A DNA stretch of 41,214 bases. Origin: Hirudo medicinalis. Its lineage: Eukaryota > Annelida > Clitellata > Hirudinida > Hirudinidae. The translations under genes and the position numbers were made by a program. The notes beneath the pieces are model-generated. The model did not search any database and was not told the origin of the DNA. It saw nothing but the letters and a program-made list of their open reading frames with translations. The stretch's first letter is position 1; each line of letters begins with the position of its first letter. Shown here in pieces: positions 1 through 11,502 of this stretch. The DNA is taken from positions 39,631 through 80,844 of the forward strand of contig MPNW01000142.1 of the NCBI GenBank assembly GCA_011800805.1, written 5' to 3'.

Positions 1-1741
1 TTCGACTTCCATGGTTAAATGTTAGAGAGCATTGAATTTACGTGCTACGAAACCTATGATAAAACTGTGACATTATTTAATGTTGACATTGGTTTTATAA
101 ATTATACAAATAACTTGATTAGTAAATGGCAAGAGAACACAAGTCCATTGTAATGAGACGAATGTTTTAGAATGTTTTAGAATAACGCAGGTCTGAAGAT
201 CAATCTTAGAACAATCAGTTCATTTTCTTCCAAGAACATTTCTAATGGATCTTAAGCGAGGGTCAGTCTATTTTCGTGTAAGTTCATGAACCACAAGCCA
301 AGCCCATTATTCTGGAAAATCCGCTATATACTGTTGTATAATTTTATTTTGATGCGTTGATAAGCTTTATTTTTTTTTGAATATTTTAAAATAAACGTGA
401 GGGCAATAACTCAGCCTAAAAAGGCAACTAACCATTTTGAAGTTTATTATTCAATGTTTGAGAATAGCTTGACGACTGTTACAAATTAACATGACATTGC
501 TTTCTTATCATCATAATTATTTAGGTGATCATACCCTAACAACTAAATTTTCTATTTTGTCACTCGGTTTTATAAACTTTCTTTTGATTTAGTTTGACTT
601 CCAATTCTTTCATTACTGGACTTAAAAATTGTTTTATGTGTCGTAGTGCTTTGTCATCAGACTTGATCTGCTGCATAATTTAATGTACTTTAAAAATCAA
701 AAATAAATGTTATTAAATCATCAAACTATTTGAAATAATACTTTGTTATTTCAATGCTTGGTTGAATAAAATTGCTAAAAAATCTCAAAAAAAAAAAAAT
801 CATCGAAAAAAACTAAATTTTTCTGTCTGTGAGATTCCATCTTTTCAAGATCCCCACTTTCAGTTCTTATCGAAGGGCTTTCGTTTTTACAAATATTTTC
901 ATCATCATTTAGAGAAGCAAGCATGTCAACTCATAACCATATATTTCTAAGAAAAGGTCCCTATCAACCTTGATTGGCGAACATTAGTGTCGCTACGGGG
1001 TTGTCAAAGTGGTTTACTTTGTCAGCACGCCCCAGCCATTATTTTTTTATTATTTGGGATGTATGTAGCTAATACATTTACCGCTGATGACAATGGAATA
1101 CCCTGCCTCTTTCTTAGCCATATTAGCTAAAAGTTTACTATGAGAAGAGCAGAGGAAGCATCAATAAATGCACATTTAATGTCTGTCACGAGGAGCGATT
1201 TAACATCACTATTATTTTCGTAACAAATAACACAAAATAAAAACTAAAACAAATTGTAAATTGATATCATATATTAGCATTGTATTCTGCTGCTTTAATC
1301 TCGAATATTATTATTAATCTCGAATATTATTATTCACTGTTCTCGATTGACGCAGAAATCTTAGAAGAGTTGCAAACTCATGCTAAATGTGGCTCAAAAC
1401 CGTTTTAATACAAAACTTATATTCCCTTTTAACAACAAAGCAAAATCCATTTTTCAATTTTTTTTTATTTCAATCAGGAGAATGGTCGTAGCAAACTCAT
1501 GAAAGCGAATTCTGATTCAACCAATCTCACGTCTTTAAAGTACACCTCAGAACAAGAAATGAAGCCAGAATTTCTTGAGCCACGGGTTTTTGTGAGGAGG
1601 TCAGATCAGAATAGGGTTTGACGAGTTGTTTCTTTGATGTTCGTATTTAATTGTTGTATTGGCGACTGCTTCGATCCAGGTACGCGTAGAAATATCACGA
1701 TATTGTACACATTAAGTTTCAGGCCTTTAAGGGTAAACCCT
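1..1741. other. AT-rich flank, no gene seen
   Basis: I find no convincing exon on either strand. Short open frames (for example 762-950) are low-complexity Lys/His/Phe-rich and show no family motif. A 22-bp direct duplication (tctcgaatattattattaat) sits around 1298-1335. A minus-strand AATAAA lies at 1464-1469, about 270 bases beyond the globin stop codon, and is a possible polyadenylation signal for that gene. Confidence 0.5.
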
Positions 1742-2372
1742 TCACTTCTTCAGGTGCAGAGAGATGCGCTGTCCGAGGGCGGACAGGCAGTTCTTCCAGG
1801 CAACCAGGTTGGGGCAACTTCCGCTGACTTCCAGAACATCAAGAAAAGCTCTGGCGAAAGCCTTGGAAGATAAAAAGTAAACGATAATTCCTCTTCATTT
1901 CATGTTCAAGTAACTTATTTCCCTACTTTGAAATGTGCGGCGTTCACTCCTGGTCTTTCTTTGTGTTGATGGGCCAAGTGGTCGAGTTGGGACACGAGAA
2001 CTCCCTGTTCGTCAAAGAGGTTGACGAGGTTGTCCAATCCGTTGAGCACCCTCAGGACGTGGTTCTTGAATTCATCTGAGTCGGGATCCTCAACATGCAC
2101 GCCTTTCAGAGGTTCAACAACGGAGCTGTCGAGCTCGGCGAGTCTAAAGAATTTCAGCTGAATTACATTGACATTAAATTGCTTTTAATTGAAAATCTTA
2201 ATTTATTGTACTTCTTGAAAACAGCCTGTCCAAAAACGACTCTGGCATCGAGTGAAGCATCACCCCACACAAACTGCCAATCGTGTTGAACGTCTCTGAT
2301 GTCTTCAATGGAGCAGTGGTCAGCCATGATGGCTCCCAGAGACACGGCCACAACGAACAAGTATCCGAGCAT
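1742..2372 (-). CDS. Annelid-type extracellular globin, secreted, 165 aa, three exons
   Basis: This encodes a haem-binding oxygen carrier chain of the annelid extracellular haemoglobin family. Exons (minus): 2212-2372, 1927-2143, 1742-1861, all with GT-AG junctions. Introns are 68 and 65 bp in phases 2 and 0, matching the classic globin positions B12-2 and G7-0. Residues 1-17 form a signal peptide ending GAIMA, and the mature chain begins DHCSIED. Cys20 and the Cys of AWKNCL are placed for the family's intrachain disulfide; a further Cys lies in SGSCPN. Both haem histidines are present: distal in EFKNHVLRV and proximal in HLAHQHKERPGV. The length is normal. The CD corner is odd: the expected Leu-Phe before K-x-V reads Pro-Leu (EPLKGV). 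The start is the first ATG, immediately before the signal peptide. It is probably one subunit of a multi-chain haemoglobin; linker chains are not in this window. Confidence 0.93.
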
Positions 2373-2505
2373 CGTGTTTTATTCTCCTACAAAATATTAT
2401 CTATGAGTTTCGAATGGAGAGAACCAATAGAATTCATGAAACCAACCGCAGTCGGTCAACTCAACAGACTCCAAATGCTACGAACAAACATTCGTCAAGT
2501 TTGCT

Positions 2506-2514
2506 GCTTTTATA
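2506..2514 (-). promoter_or_regulatory. TATA box of the globin gene
   Basis: On the minus strand the sequence reads TATAAAAGC, a strong TATA match, 134 bases upstream of the globin ATG. A start site about 30 bases downstream would give a 5' leader of roughly 100 nt. The role is inferred from position and consensus. Confidence 0.65.
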
Positions 2515-3530
2515 GACATTTCGGTGAAATCTCGATCTTCCAAATAATGAGTTTCAAAGTTCATTGTCTGACGATGAGCAGATGTTCTGCACTGCATTGT
2601 TTTCAAGCCTCAAAGTATCTCCTGGTGCTATAAGGTTCTTTATTGCTCCTTCTCCTGGTTTTGCAAGGTTCCTTACTGTTCCTTATGTTCAGCGTTCGAA
2701 AAATTGAAAACAAGGTTTTCTCGATTTGAAAGATCTTTAATTTTATCACTTTTTACCTGTTTCATTTGTTTACGTTTTGAGAAACATTTTGAGTCTGATT
2801 TCCACCAATTCTCCAGTAATGCAATCTTGCAAATCCAAAAGCAAAAATTTATGCAACACACAGAGTCATGTTTTCGATAAGTTTTATTACCGATAACTTT
2901 TTGAGCACTTTCGTCAAGCATCAGTAAGTCGTTGGTTCAGCGTACATCCACTTGAAATTATTCACTCGAAAAATTAAAATGTCTCAAACAAGTAGATTTA
3001 TGACAACAGTTGGAACTCGAAGAAACTGAAAATTAAAGAAATGTGTAATCCGTCATATCAAGAGAGATAAACTTTCACGCCAAACGATGAGAAACAACTC
3101 TTTCAAGAGAATCAGAATTTCGTAAAATTGGAACCGAGTTGTCAAGCATCTTGTCAAGAGTTCCTGTTTCGAACATTTAATTAAATGAGTCAGCAATAAC
3201 TTCACCAAATCATTCATTAACCTATTATTATATTGCATCTAAAATGCTCAATTATCAAATTATTATTTAAATACATAATTAAGCGTGACATAATTTCTTG
3301 CCTCAAAAAATACAAATACAAATACAAATACATTACAATAAAGGTGGCTGTGCAAAGCGAGGCCACTTATTTTGCTTAAGATGTGACAGTAGCACACTTT
3401 TTATTTATTTTCACTTTGTGACAAGAAAACGTGCATTAATACCACTGTTTGAAATAAATTACATTAAGCATAATGCCTGCTTGAATTGCAGCAATAAACA
3501 GTGCCGTGTAATTCTGGCAATAAATAGCAT
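2515..3530. other. Intergenic region between the EGF membrane gene and the globin
   Basis: Both neighbouring genes are on the minus strand, so this stretch holds the 3' end of the EGF gene and the upstream region of the globin. A minus-strand AATAAA at 3400-3405 lies about 126 bases past the EGF-gene stop and is a good polyadenylation candidate. Open frames here (such as 2673-2921 and 3298-3534) lack motifs and look fortuitous. A short ACAAAT tandem run lies near 3312-3331. Confidence 0.5.
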
Positions 3531-6500
3531 TTAAGATGGCAAAATGTGTTCCAACATTTCACCAACTCTGCAGGGAGATGAATGACTGGGAAGTTGTCTT
3601 CTCGGATGCAGCGTTGGATGCCGGTTGCTGCTCAACAAGTCTTTATCATTTCTCGAGTGATAACTTTTAAAACAAAAACAAACACTTTAAACATCCTTGC
3701 ATAATTACAATGTGTATTTCGCAATATTTCTCAATAGTTCCCTTTTTTTTACATTTTAAGTCTGAGAGAATCTGGCTCACCTGAAATAAATGCTGAGACC
3801 AAAATCAAGAAGCAAGTAGATGATTAGCAGGAGTAAAAGGTTGACTTGAAATCCTCCAATTTGGATCCCAAGTTCTGCAATTAAAAATAATTCGTACATC
3901 ATTTCGAAATTGTTTCAATAAATAAAAAATGTGAAAAATCATTTACAATTTACCAGTCTGAGGAGCAAATCCATCGATTCAAATTAAGCTTTTAATAACA
4001 CCCAGGAAGTAAAAAAATCTCCAACATCAGATTGCGACTTAAATTTTCTCAACTTTTTATTCGTTTTTCCTGGCAAATGATGGGTAACTTACAAGTCTGC
4101 GAGTGCTTTGCAAACTTCACGTGCGTGACAGAAGTGTCACACGGCGGTCTTGCCACTCACTTCATTTCCAGTTTTCAGGCTCGTTTTTGAAATGTTTAAG
4201 TCTTCAGGGAGATGTGAGTATTTGTAAGCACCTCATCGCATAATTTGTAAACTTAACTTTCTACGCACATGTTGTCTAACATGATGATAGAATAATTAGG
4301 GGCATAAATTTGAGGAGTTTCACAGATTTCATTCCACTTTAATTCAATTTCAATTCAATTTCCATTCGATGATTTCGAAAAAATGTCGCGTCATTCATCA
4401 TCTGATATTGCTTCGGGGATTTTGTGAGATTTTGCGTGATTTCATTCATTCGAAAGTCTTCATGAAATTCCTATTTTGAGATAAATTGCATACAAAGCTT
4501 TTAATTTGGCATGAAATCATGACATGAATTGTCGATTTAAATCAAAAACTCTTTTCATCTGTCATAATACAATTTATGTTGTGTTAAACGCATTTGCATT
4601 CCTTCATTTTTATTCCGAAATTTTAATATGAAATTTAGTTTTTGTAGATGTCAAGCAGGCTACAAAAAATGCTCAAGACAATGAATGCTGTCGCTCATAC
4701 ATTTCGACCATGAGATGGATCTCCTTCGCTAACGAAGTTCTGCAATTGGATTGGATTCAACTCAGCAAGGTTTATCGAGGTTGGATAAAAAGGATGCCTG
4801 TGTGCTCATTCAGTAGGATTAATTAATATCAAACGACTCTCAGGAACGAATATTTATTTATATCATGGTAATATTTATTTATTGTAACTGTGAGTATTCA
4901 GTAATTTTGTGTTGACTATATTTTGAAATGTAATATTATTCATATTTTAATATTCATTATTCTTATTTCCATCATAATGATTTTTATTTTTTATGTAAAT
5001 ATTCATATTTATTTATAACTATTAATTGGCGTAATATTCATTTATACGTTCACGTATAAATTGATGATTCGCATTTAAGAATGAGGTTAATTGTTGAAGC
5101 ATTTCATCATTTCGGAATGCTAATTATGGCTAAATAAACGTGTTTGTGAAGAATCGTAAAGCAGAATAAAGTAGAAGCGGTCAGAACGGAAATCATGAGG
5201 ACACTCCATAATTTCATGATAACTCACTAAATAAAAATTTGATTGGGTGGAAATTTTAATATCTAATGTAACCACATATTTGTGATTATCTCTTAAATTT
5301 TCCTAAATATATTTTCACACGTTAATTTAAAAATTCAGATAACGTGATTTCGAGGCGTCCATTAACCACGAAAGACATTTTCAAAAATCATCGAAAACTG
5401 ACAAAAACTCATGTTAAACATGTAAAAAAAATATTAACAAGGAATAATGTTTCCTTTATTCTCAATAACTTTAAAACATCTGTTATCCATTCATTTTATT
5501 AAGGTTTTGACGAATTTTGCATTCAGTTCTTTCCAGGCACTCCTAATGGCGTTTTCCAGGTCAGATTTGGAACTGTCTTCCATTGTTGTAAACAAGTCCC
5601 CAGACGTTTTCAATAGGATTTAAGTCTGGGGAACAAGCTGGCCAACTCATAACTTTCAAATTTCTGCTCTGGAAAAATATCTTTGTCAACTTGGAAGTGT
5701 GGATCTTAGCATTATCTTGATGGAAAATAAACTTTCCTCCATGATTTCCCAGAAGGTAGGAGATGATCTTCTAATACTTTGATGTAATCTGCTGAAGGCT
5801 TTCCCATCCGGAAAGACCAATTCAGTTAATCCTTCACTGGAAATTCCTCCACAAATCATCACCGATCCTGCTCCATAATTTTGACTAAAAATGTTTCTTA
5901 TTTTCTAAGCTGAGGTCATCCCAGTAGAACTGATGACCATCAGGTCCATCCAGGTTAAATTTCTTCTCATCTGAAAAAATAATATTGCCCCAACCTGTTG
6001 AAGAGCATGGTTTTGGTCCACTCCACTCTATCCAACTTGTGATGGTTTTTAAGAGCTAGAATCTTTGATATTTTTTCATATAATAAAATACCATTACATC
6101 TCAAATAACTTAACACTGTATTTTTATAAATTTTCAAATCAAATTTATTTCTAATTTGATTTGCTGAACATTTACCACTTGAAGCCTTTCTTACCAGGAG
6201 TCTCTGCTGACAAATCGTCAGTTTCTTGGGTTTTCCAAAGTTATTTGTTGTTCCATATTCCTCAGGAGCTTCTAAATACTTCCAGTCTTGGAACGATTGA
6301 GCTCTTTGGCAACTTCCCTGATCGAATAATTTGCAAGTTTGAAGGCCTCAATCTGCCCCTCTCCTTGTCAGACAACATTTTACCTCCAGCCATTTATAAA
6401 AAGTAATTTTATAAACTGCAAATTAGCTTTTAACTCTTTTTTTAATTTATATATCTTTTTTTATATATATTTTATTATATATTTATATGATAACATTTAC

Positions 6501-8878
6501 ATAAAGTGAATTTAATTAAGTAACTATCAAAAATTTCAATTTTTATTGGTCATAAGAAAATATGGCCTCGTGGTTTCAAATGGCTCTAAAATGCTATTTT
6601 GCATAATTTACAAGTTCTACTCATTGAAATTATTTGAAATTTTACAGGATTTTTGGTGAACATTAAAGTGATGGTATGTATAAAATTGAGTAATATTGAA
6701 CCCATGTTTAACCATGAGTTATCAGGAAATCATTATGTGTCCTCATGATAGTATGTTAGATAGTTTTAATAAAAATCATCTTGAGAGAGCTTCATGAGCC
6801 ATCCACGAACGTTTCAACTAAAATGCTCCTCACGTTCAACATCTAATTTTTCTCGAATTTCAGAGGCGCAAGAGCAAACTTTGTTTGTATTTTGTAACAT
6901 TAGCAGCCCTTTGTTGCTAAAGAGCAGGAAATGTGCGAATAGCACACTGTGAAATGCTTGTCATGGATGATGGGTGAAATATGCATCGAATTACTGGGAG
7001 CATCACTGAGAACATTTCCACATGTTACTGTAGCATTCATGAACGCATTTGCTCACATTCTTCGCATTACAATTTGTAATATCATAATAAAATGTCATAA
7101 TAAAGCATTTATAAAAGAAAATAAGCACGATAAAGTAGTTTCACTTATTCCTCAAAACGATGAAAAGAATGAATGCGACGATATTTTAAAATCAAACTCT
7201 CCTTCACTCACCAGCGTCGTCCATGTCCGCCAATTCGCACTGCTCCCCCTTCCAACCTGGAGTGCAGCTGGAAATAACAAGGCGCTAAATTTAGCTCCCC
7301 TTGCCTGGTTGCCATGACAACAAGCACAAAAATAGACAATGATTCTTTAGTCGGAAAAATGGGGCGGAAATCAATTAAGCGCGAATCAATCGGGGAAATG
7401 ATTTTAGCGCCAATAAAGGATCTTCCTTTCAACCGACTTGCAGACGAGTTCGACGACGTTGTCAGGGAGGAGGTAAGCTATGCACGGAGAGTCGTAGAGA
7501 CAGGCCTTGTCGAACTCCTCGCTGGCATTGCACGGCCTGTAGAGGGTGTAGTTCAACATGGCTATGAGCTCCTCGTCTGAATAATCTTCCAGGTACTTGA
7601 TCGAGCTGTTCGAAAGATCCTCAAGTGACGTGTAAGTGGAAGGACCTTCGTGGCACGAATGTCCCCTGCACGGATGCGTGCCACATGCCGACTTGTCTGC
7701 AATCATGACTTCATCATGTAACAAGGAAATTGTAAGTTGGATTCTTGAGGATGAGTTAACGTGAAGAGTGATGCGTTTGTAATATTTTATTTTTATTTTT
7801 ATAATATCAAAATGCATCAATAAATAATGAAATAGTTTAATATTAATTTAAATAAGTTTCATTTCATAATTACAGATATTTACATGGGTTTATTTAGATT
7901 GAGCCACTTAAAAGAGGTAATAACAACAATTTCAGCATCGTTTTAAAAAACAACGTTAATTGTGCTGTTCATAATTTAATTTGACAATTTAAACTTCGCT
8001 GGAAAAAATAAGCCCATCAAGTCGCCATTTTGTGCTTGAAAACTGAGGATGCATAACAATGGGATCGATAATTCTATTTTTATCTTCTGGCAGTATTTAC
8101 ATACAGGCAGGCAGGAAATTTCCAATCAATGAATGTGACCTAATTGCCTGGAGTCAGGGAAATTTATTGTCGGAGTGGGATTTCATCAGCAGTCGTCGAG
8201 TGTGAAATCAGTGGAAAGCATCGGTGGAATTTTTATTCCAGGCAATTTTTAGAACCCTATTCATGGGTTTCATCTGCACCTCGAATTCTTGAGTTATTCT
8301 TGAAACATTTTGAACTATCAAAATGGACATTTTTGTAAATAGTTTCAGTTTCCATTCGCAAACAAATTATCGATGTTTTAAAATTTGTAAATAGATGAAA
8401 TTGAAGAGATAGAAGTTATAATATCGTAAAAAAAAGTAGTAAACTAATTCATTACATGTAAGTCGGTGATGATTATGATACCAGTGACAATTTAATTCGA
8501 GACAATTTATTTATTTTAATTAATTAATTATTGACTTCAAAACCAACCGACGCAGACGAAATTATTGAGAAAGGCAAAAACTCCAGCAACGTATTCTTGG
8601 AACATGGTCAAACCCTGCATGGCTCTTTCCTTCAAGGTCTGCCAACCAACCCTCGATCCCATGACTTTTCCGATATGCATTTCCTCTCCGCTGGTGGTCG
8701 TTAGCAGACGAATTCAAATATTAACACGAAATTCTTGGAACTTGACGGTTCAAAGCGCATACGAGACCTCTTCAAAACGTTTCCATGTGGGCCGCCAATC
8801 GAGGGTGACTCCAATCGGGTCTCGGGAAGTTAAGTTGAATTTCGCTTGCACGATGCTGCTCCACGTCCACGTCGAGTG
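3531..8878 (-). CDS. Unrecognised single-pass membrane protein with an EGF-like domain (5' end not found)
   Basis: Six minus-strand exons join in phase: 8763-8878, 8548-8690, 7438-7696, 7212-7267, 3781-3874, 3531-3627 (stop). The first acceptor has a long pyrimidine tract. The donor at 8763 (GTATGC) is weak, but its intron removes two in-frame stops. The ectodomain is rich in N-glycosylation sites (NLT, NSS, NYT, NAS). It ends in an EGF-like module spaced C-9-C-5-C-13-C-1-C-8-C, whose last two cysteines lie in CNCTPGWKGEQC, formed across the 7438/7267 junction. Exon 3781-3874 encodes a membrane helix (NLLLLLIIYLLLDF), followed by a tail of about 32 residues rich in Arg, His and Ser. I do not recognise the protein. 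No start codon or signal peptide was found upstream of 8878, so the model is partial. The 3.3-kb intron contains a Tc1 relic. Confidence 0.7.
5193..6748 (-). mobile_element. Degenerate Tc1/mariner transposon (DD34E)
   Basis: Imperfect terminal inverted repeats are visible: tcatgaggacac followed by cataat and gataactca at 5193-5225, and their reverse complement at 6716-6748. Between them, on the minus strand, lie transposase blocks: an N-terminal segment with MLSDKERGQIEAFK, then FSDEKKFNLDGPDG (first Asp), HQDNAKIH (second Asp) and WPACSPDLNPIENVWG (Glu). I count 34 residues between the second Asp and the Glu, so this is a DD34E, Tc1-type enzyme. Several in-frame stops and shifts make it inactive. 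It sits in the intron between exons 7212 and 3874 of the EGF membrane gene, in the same orientation. A clean TA target duplication is not preserved on the left. Confidence 0.85.
7697..8547. other. Intron of the EGF membrane gene
   Basis: This lies between the minus-strand exons 8548-8690 and 7438-7696. It is AT-rich with no recognisable element. The open frame on the plus strand at 8144-8338 has no family features. Confidence 0.5.
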
Positions 8879-9240
8879 CTGCTAAGAGGAAGAGGAGGAT
8901 GAAGAGGAGGAGGATTAATATTCATCTTTAATATTCATGAGGTCGCCCACACACGCCGTCCGCCCACAAGAGGGAAGAATGAATTATTGTTACAATGGGA
9001 ATCGTCAGACTCGAACATTCATTTGGCGACGTCCTCATCAAAACTTGCAATAATAAATACTGAATCAGTAAGCATTCTATTATTTTTCCCTTTATTTCCT
9101 CAGCCAAACAAACAGTAAACACAATCACGGATAGTCCAAGAACTCCAACCAATATTTAAAGTCCCTTCTGAGAACCTTCTGAGAGAACCCGGGACATAAC
9201 ACGCAAACCATAGTACGATCAACATTTAAAAAATCAGTCC
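8879..9240. other. Region upstream of the first located EGF-gene exon
   Basis: A pyrimidine-rich tract (minus strand, 8882-8917) leads into the acceptor at 8879. A minus-strand open stretch at 9083-9152 reads like a hydrophobic leader (VGVLGLSVIVFTVCLAEE), but it lacks an ATG and a usable donor, so I do not count it as an exon. Confidence 0.35.
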
Positions 9241-9720
9241 GTCCAAAACACAATAATTGTCATCACACAATCCAACTCTTTTCCGCCATCGCTTTTGAGT
9301 TTTTCGCTTGTGATGTTTCCACACGCATTAAGTGCCAGAGAGAACTTTCGTTGACAAATTCATTGACATGCTTCTGGAGAAGCCGAGGCCGCACCAAGAG
9401 GAGTACGATTTCGATGAGATCATTCCTCTCCAGTTGCAAACGAATGAAGTCACATAAACCTTCGGAGGAGGAAATTCACCTGGACTGTTTGTCCTCCATA
9501 CATGAATGTCTTTGTCGTCATATTTTTGCACTTTGGATGTGTGCACTTCGTCTAATGGGGCTGTGTCAGAGATGATGGTGACATCGCAGACTATGGACTG
9601 ATCCTTCTCCCATGCTACTAGGTCTGGAACTCTGATGTTCACATCAATACTTATTCTCGGCTCAACTTTGGTGATGCCTTTATTGGTCAGCTTCTTTTCT
9701 AATTGGCGGATAAAGTTGCA
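9241..9720 (-). mobile_element. 3' fragment of an R2-like retrotransposon (restriction-like endonuclease)
   Basis: The minus strand encodes the C-terminal endonuclease of site-specific non-LTR retrotransposons. It has RVPDLVAW followed by 12 residues and the DVTIISD block, then SKVQKYDD, which matches the PD-x12-D and Lys arrangement of the restriction-like endonuclease in R2/R4/NeSL-type elements. Downstream is VTSFVCNWRG, a conserved C-terminal segment. Upstream reads RQLEKKLTNKGITKVEPRISI. No reverse transcriptase or zinc knuckles are present, so this is a 5'-truncated copy. A stop occurs after VLSGT. It bears no relation to the neighbouring EGF gene. Confidence 0.75.
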
Positions 9721-9739
9721 TTAGTAAACATTCTATGGT

Positions 9740-9815
9740 TATTATCAATATTATTATTATTATTATTATTATTGTTATTATTATTATTATTGCTGTTATT
9801 TTTGTTGTTATTGAT
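9740..9815. repeat. ATT microsatellite
   Basis: A run of ATT triplets with a few G interruptions lies just beside the R2-like fragment. Confidence 0.9.
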
Positions 9816-11202
9816 ATTTATTTATTTCTATAAATTTGTTTCCATACAATTACCGCAAGAATGCTCAGTATAACTGACTGATTACTCAGTTGATGTAGCA
9901 AAAAGAACTTGCTTAAAATTACCATTTAAATATTTAATATTCAAACAAATATTTTATTATTTGATATTTATTTCGTCCAATGGAATGAACATCCAAACAA
10001 TTGCCGCTGTGCAAACTCGTTCAACGGTAAATCCGCGGATTTTCGGATTCATTTTGTCCTGAAAGCGAGAATAAGAAATGATTGGATATTAATCGAGAAC
10101 GGAGAAGTTTATCCAGTCTCTTGACCTCATCCATCTCACCTAACGTCACCCCTGAGAGGTCAAAGAGGCATCGGTTGAGAGGTTCAGGCGTTCATCATTA
10201 TAATTTCATAAAGCTAGATTTCAATTCAATTCCTTAAAGAACAAAAGCCCATCTAGATTTGCGACGTTGCCAAAATAAAAAGAACCAGGTTTGCTCGAGA
10301 TGTCTATCGCGTCTCCAGAAAACTTGTCAGAGAAACTGTCAGTTTGTGAGTGAGTTGATAAGAATACTTAAAGTTGAAATATTTAATCGCATCCTCGTCA
10401 TCGTTCTAGCAAACAGCAGAGCAGCAAAAGCGTGCAGAAGCTTCCAAGCTGTTCTTCTGCGTCATAAGCTGCGCTCCTAAGACTGTTCCCTCTTTTAATA
10501 TCTTTCTTGTCCTCCTTTATTCCTGCCCTCCTTTCATCAGATCCGTGATACCCACTCAAGATATCATCATCCACTTCATCGTCACCGTCATCAGCAGCAG
10601 CAGCTTCAGGACTCGTGAGGTCTCTATCCACATCGCTCAAAACTCTAGCAACAAACACGTGAACAGGAGAAGTAAACAAACACGATTTCTATTTTTAGAA
10701 TGGCTTCATTCCCGTATCGATAGGAACGAGTGTCGGGCACTTAGCGTTCCACACGAGGAGTTTCGCGGTTTTTTGTTTGTTGTGCAGATGAAACCGAGCC
10801 ATGGAAAGCGGTGACATTTTTGGCCTCGCACTGAATTATTGAGGACTGGGCGGACGTTACCAGTAGCTTCAACCCTCACCTCTGCCTTCTCATCAATCAT
10901 TTTTCTAATCTTTGGTCGCTCTGAATAATTGAGGACAGCAGACGAATTTCATCTACTGATCATGGTTGAAAAGTACTCAAAAGTTCATAAATAAACTTTT
11001 CAACTTTTTCTCATTTCAAGGAAATGCAAGTCTACAACGCCTTTTAAAATATTAATCATGGATTTTTTGGACGTTTTCCTTCGAGAGCTTTCATAAATAT
11101 CAGTTTCCTTGTGTACTTAGGCACGGTTATGCAGTTGTATGAATCACAACAGACTTAATTTAATGTGTTTGTTAAGTTAAAGTGAGTTTAACATTCAACC
11201 AA
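9816..11202. other. Non-coding stretch, no supported gene
   Basis: Overlapping short frames at 10259-10900 on both strands lack recognisable domains. On the minus strand around 10880-10900, an ATG codes for seven residues followed by a consensus donor (GAG|gtgagg). This could be a first exon but is unsupported. I see no transposon ends. Confidence 0.4.
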
Positions 11203-11203
11203 A

Positions 11204-11502
11204 TGTTGTTGTGATGTTGTTGTGATGTTGTTATAATGTTGTTGTGATGTTGTTGTGATGTTGTTGTGATGTTGTTGTGATGTTGTTGTGATGTTGTTGT
11301 GATGTTGTTGTGATGTTGTTGTGATGTTGTTGTGATGTTGTTGTAATGTTGTTGTGATGTTGTTTTGATATTGTTGTGATGTTGTTGTGATGTCGTTGTG
11401 ATGTTGTTGTAATGTTGTTGTGATGTTGTTTTGATGTTGTTGTGATGTTGTTGTGATGTCGTTGTGATGTTGTTGTAATGTTGTTGTAATGTTGTTGTGA
11501 TG
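11204..11502. repeat. 11-bp minisatellite with a 66-bp higher-order period
   Basis: About 27 copies of gatgttgttgt are arrayed head-to-tail. Variant copies (a TTTT, a TAATG and a TCG variant) recur exactly 66 bp apart: 11363/11429, 11345/11411 and 11394/11460. Six units were therefore duplicated as a block. The minus-strand frame at 11188-11556 (Gln/His/Asn/Thr repeats of 11 residues) is a by-product of the unit length. Confidence 0.95.

Noticed and set aside
8694..8762. Pseudogene interpretation of the two TGA codons in the EGF gene
   Set aside because: The stops can be derived from CGA by CpG decay, but a GT-AG intron (8691-8762) removes both and keeps phase with the next exon, so I prefer an intact gene.
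8565..8885. Plus-strand 106-codon frame
   Set aside because: It is the shadow of two minus-strand exons of the EGF membrane gene that have proper splice sites and phase.
9083..9152. Signal-peptide-like hydrophobic leader on the minus strand
   Set aside because: It has no ATG, a stop lies just upstream and no donor joins it to the exon at 8878.
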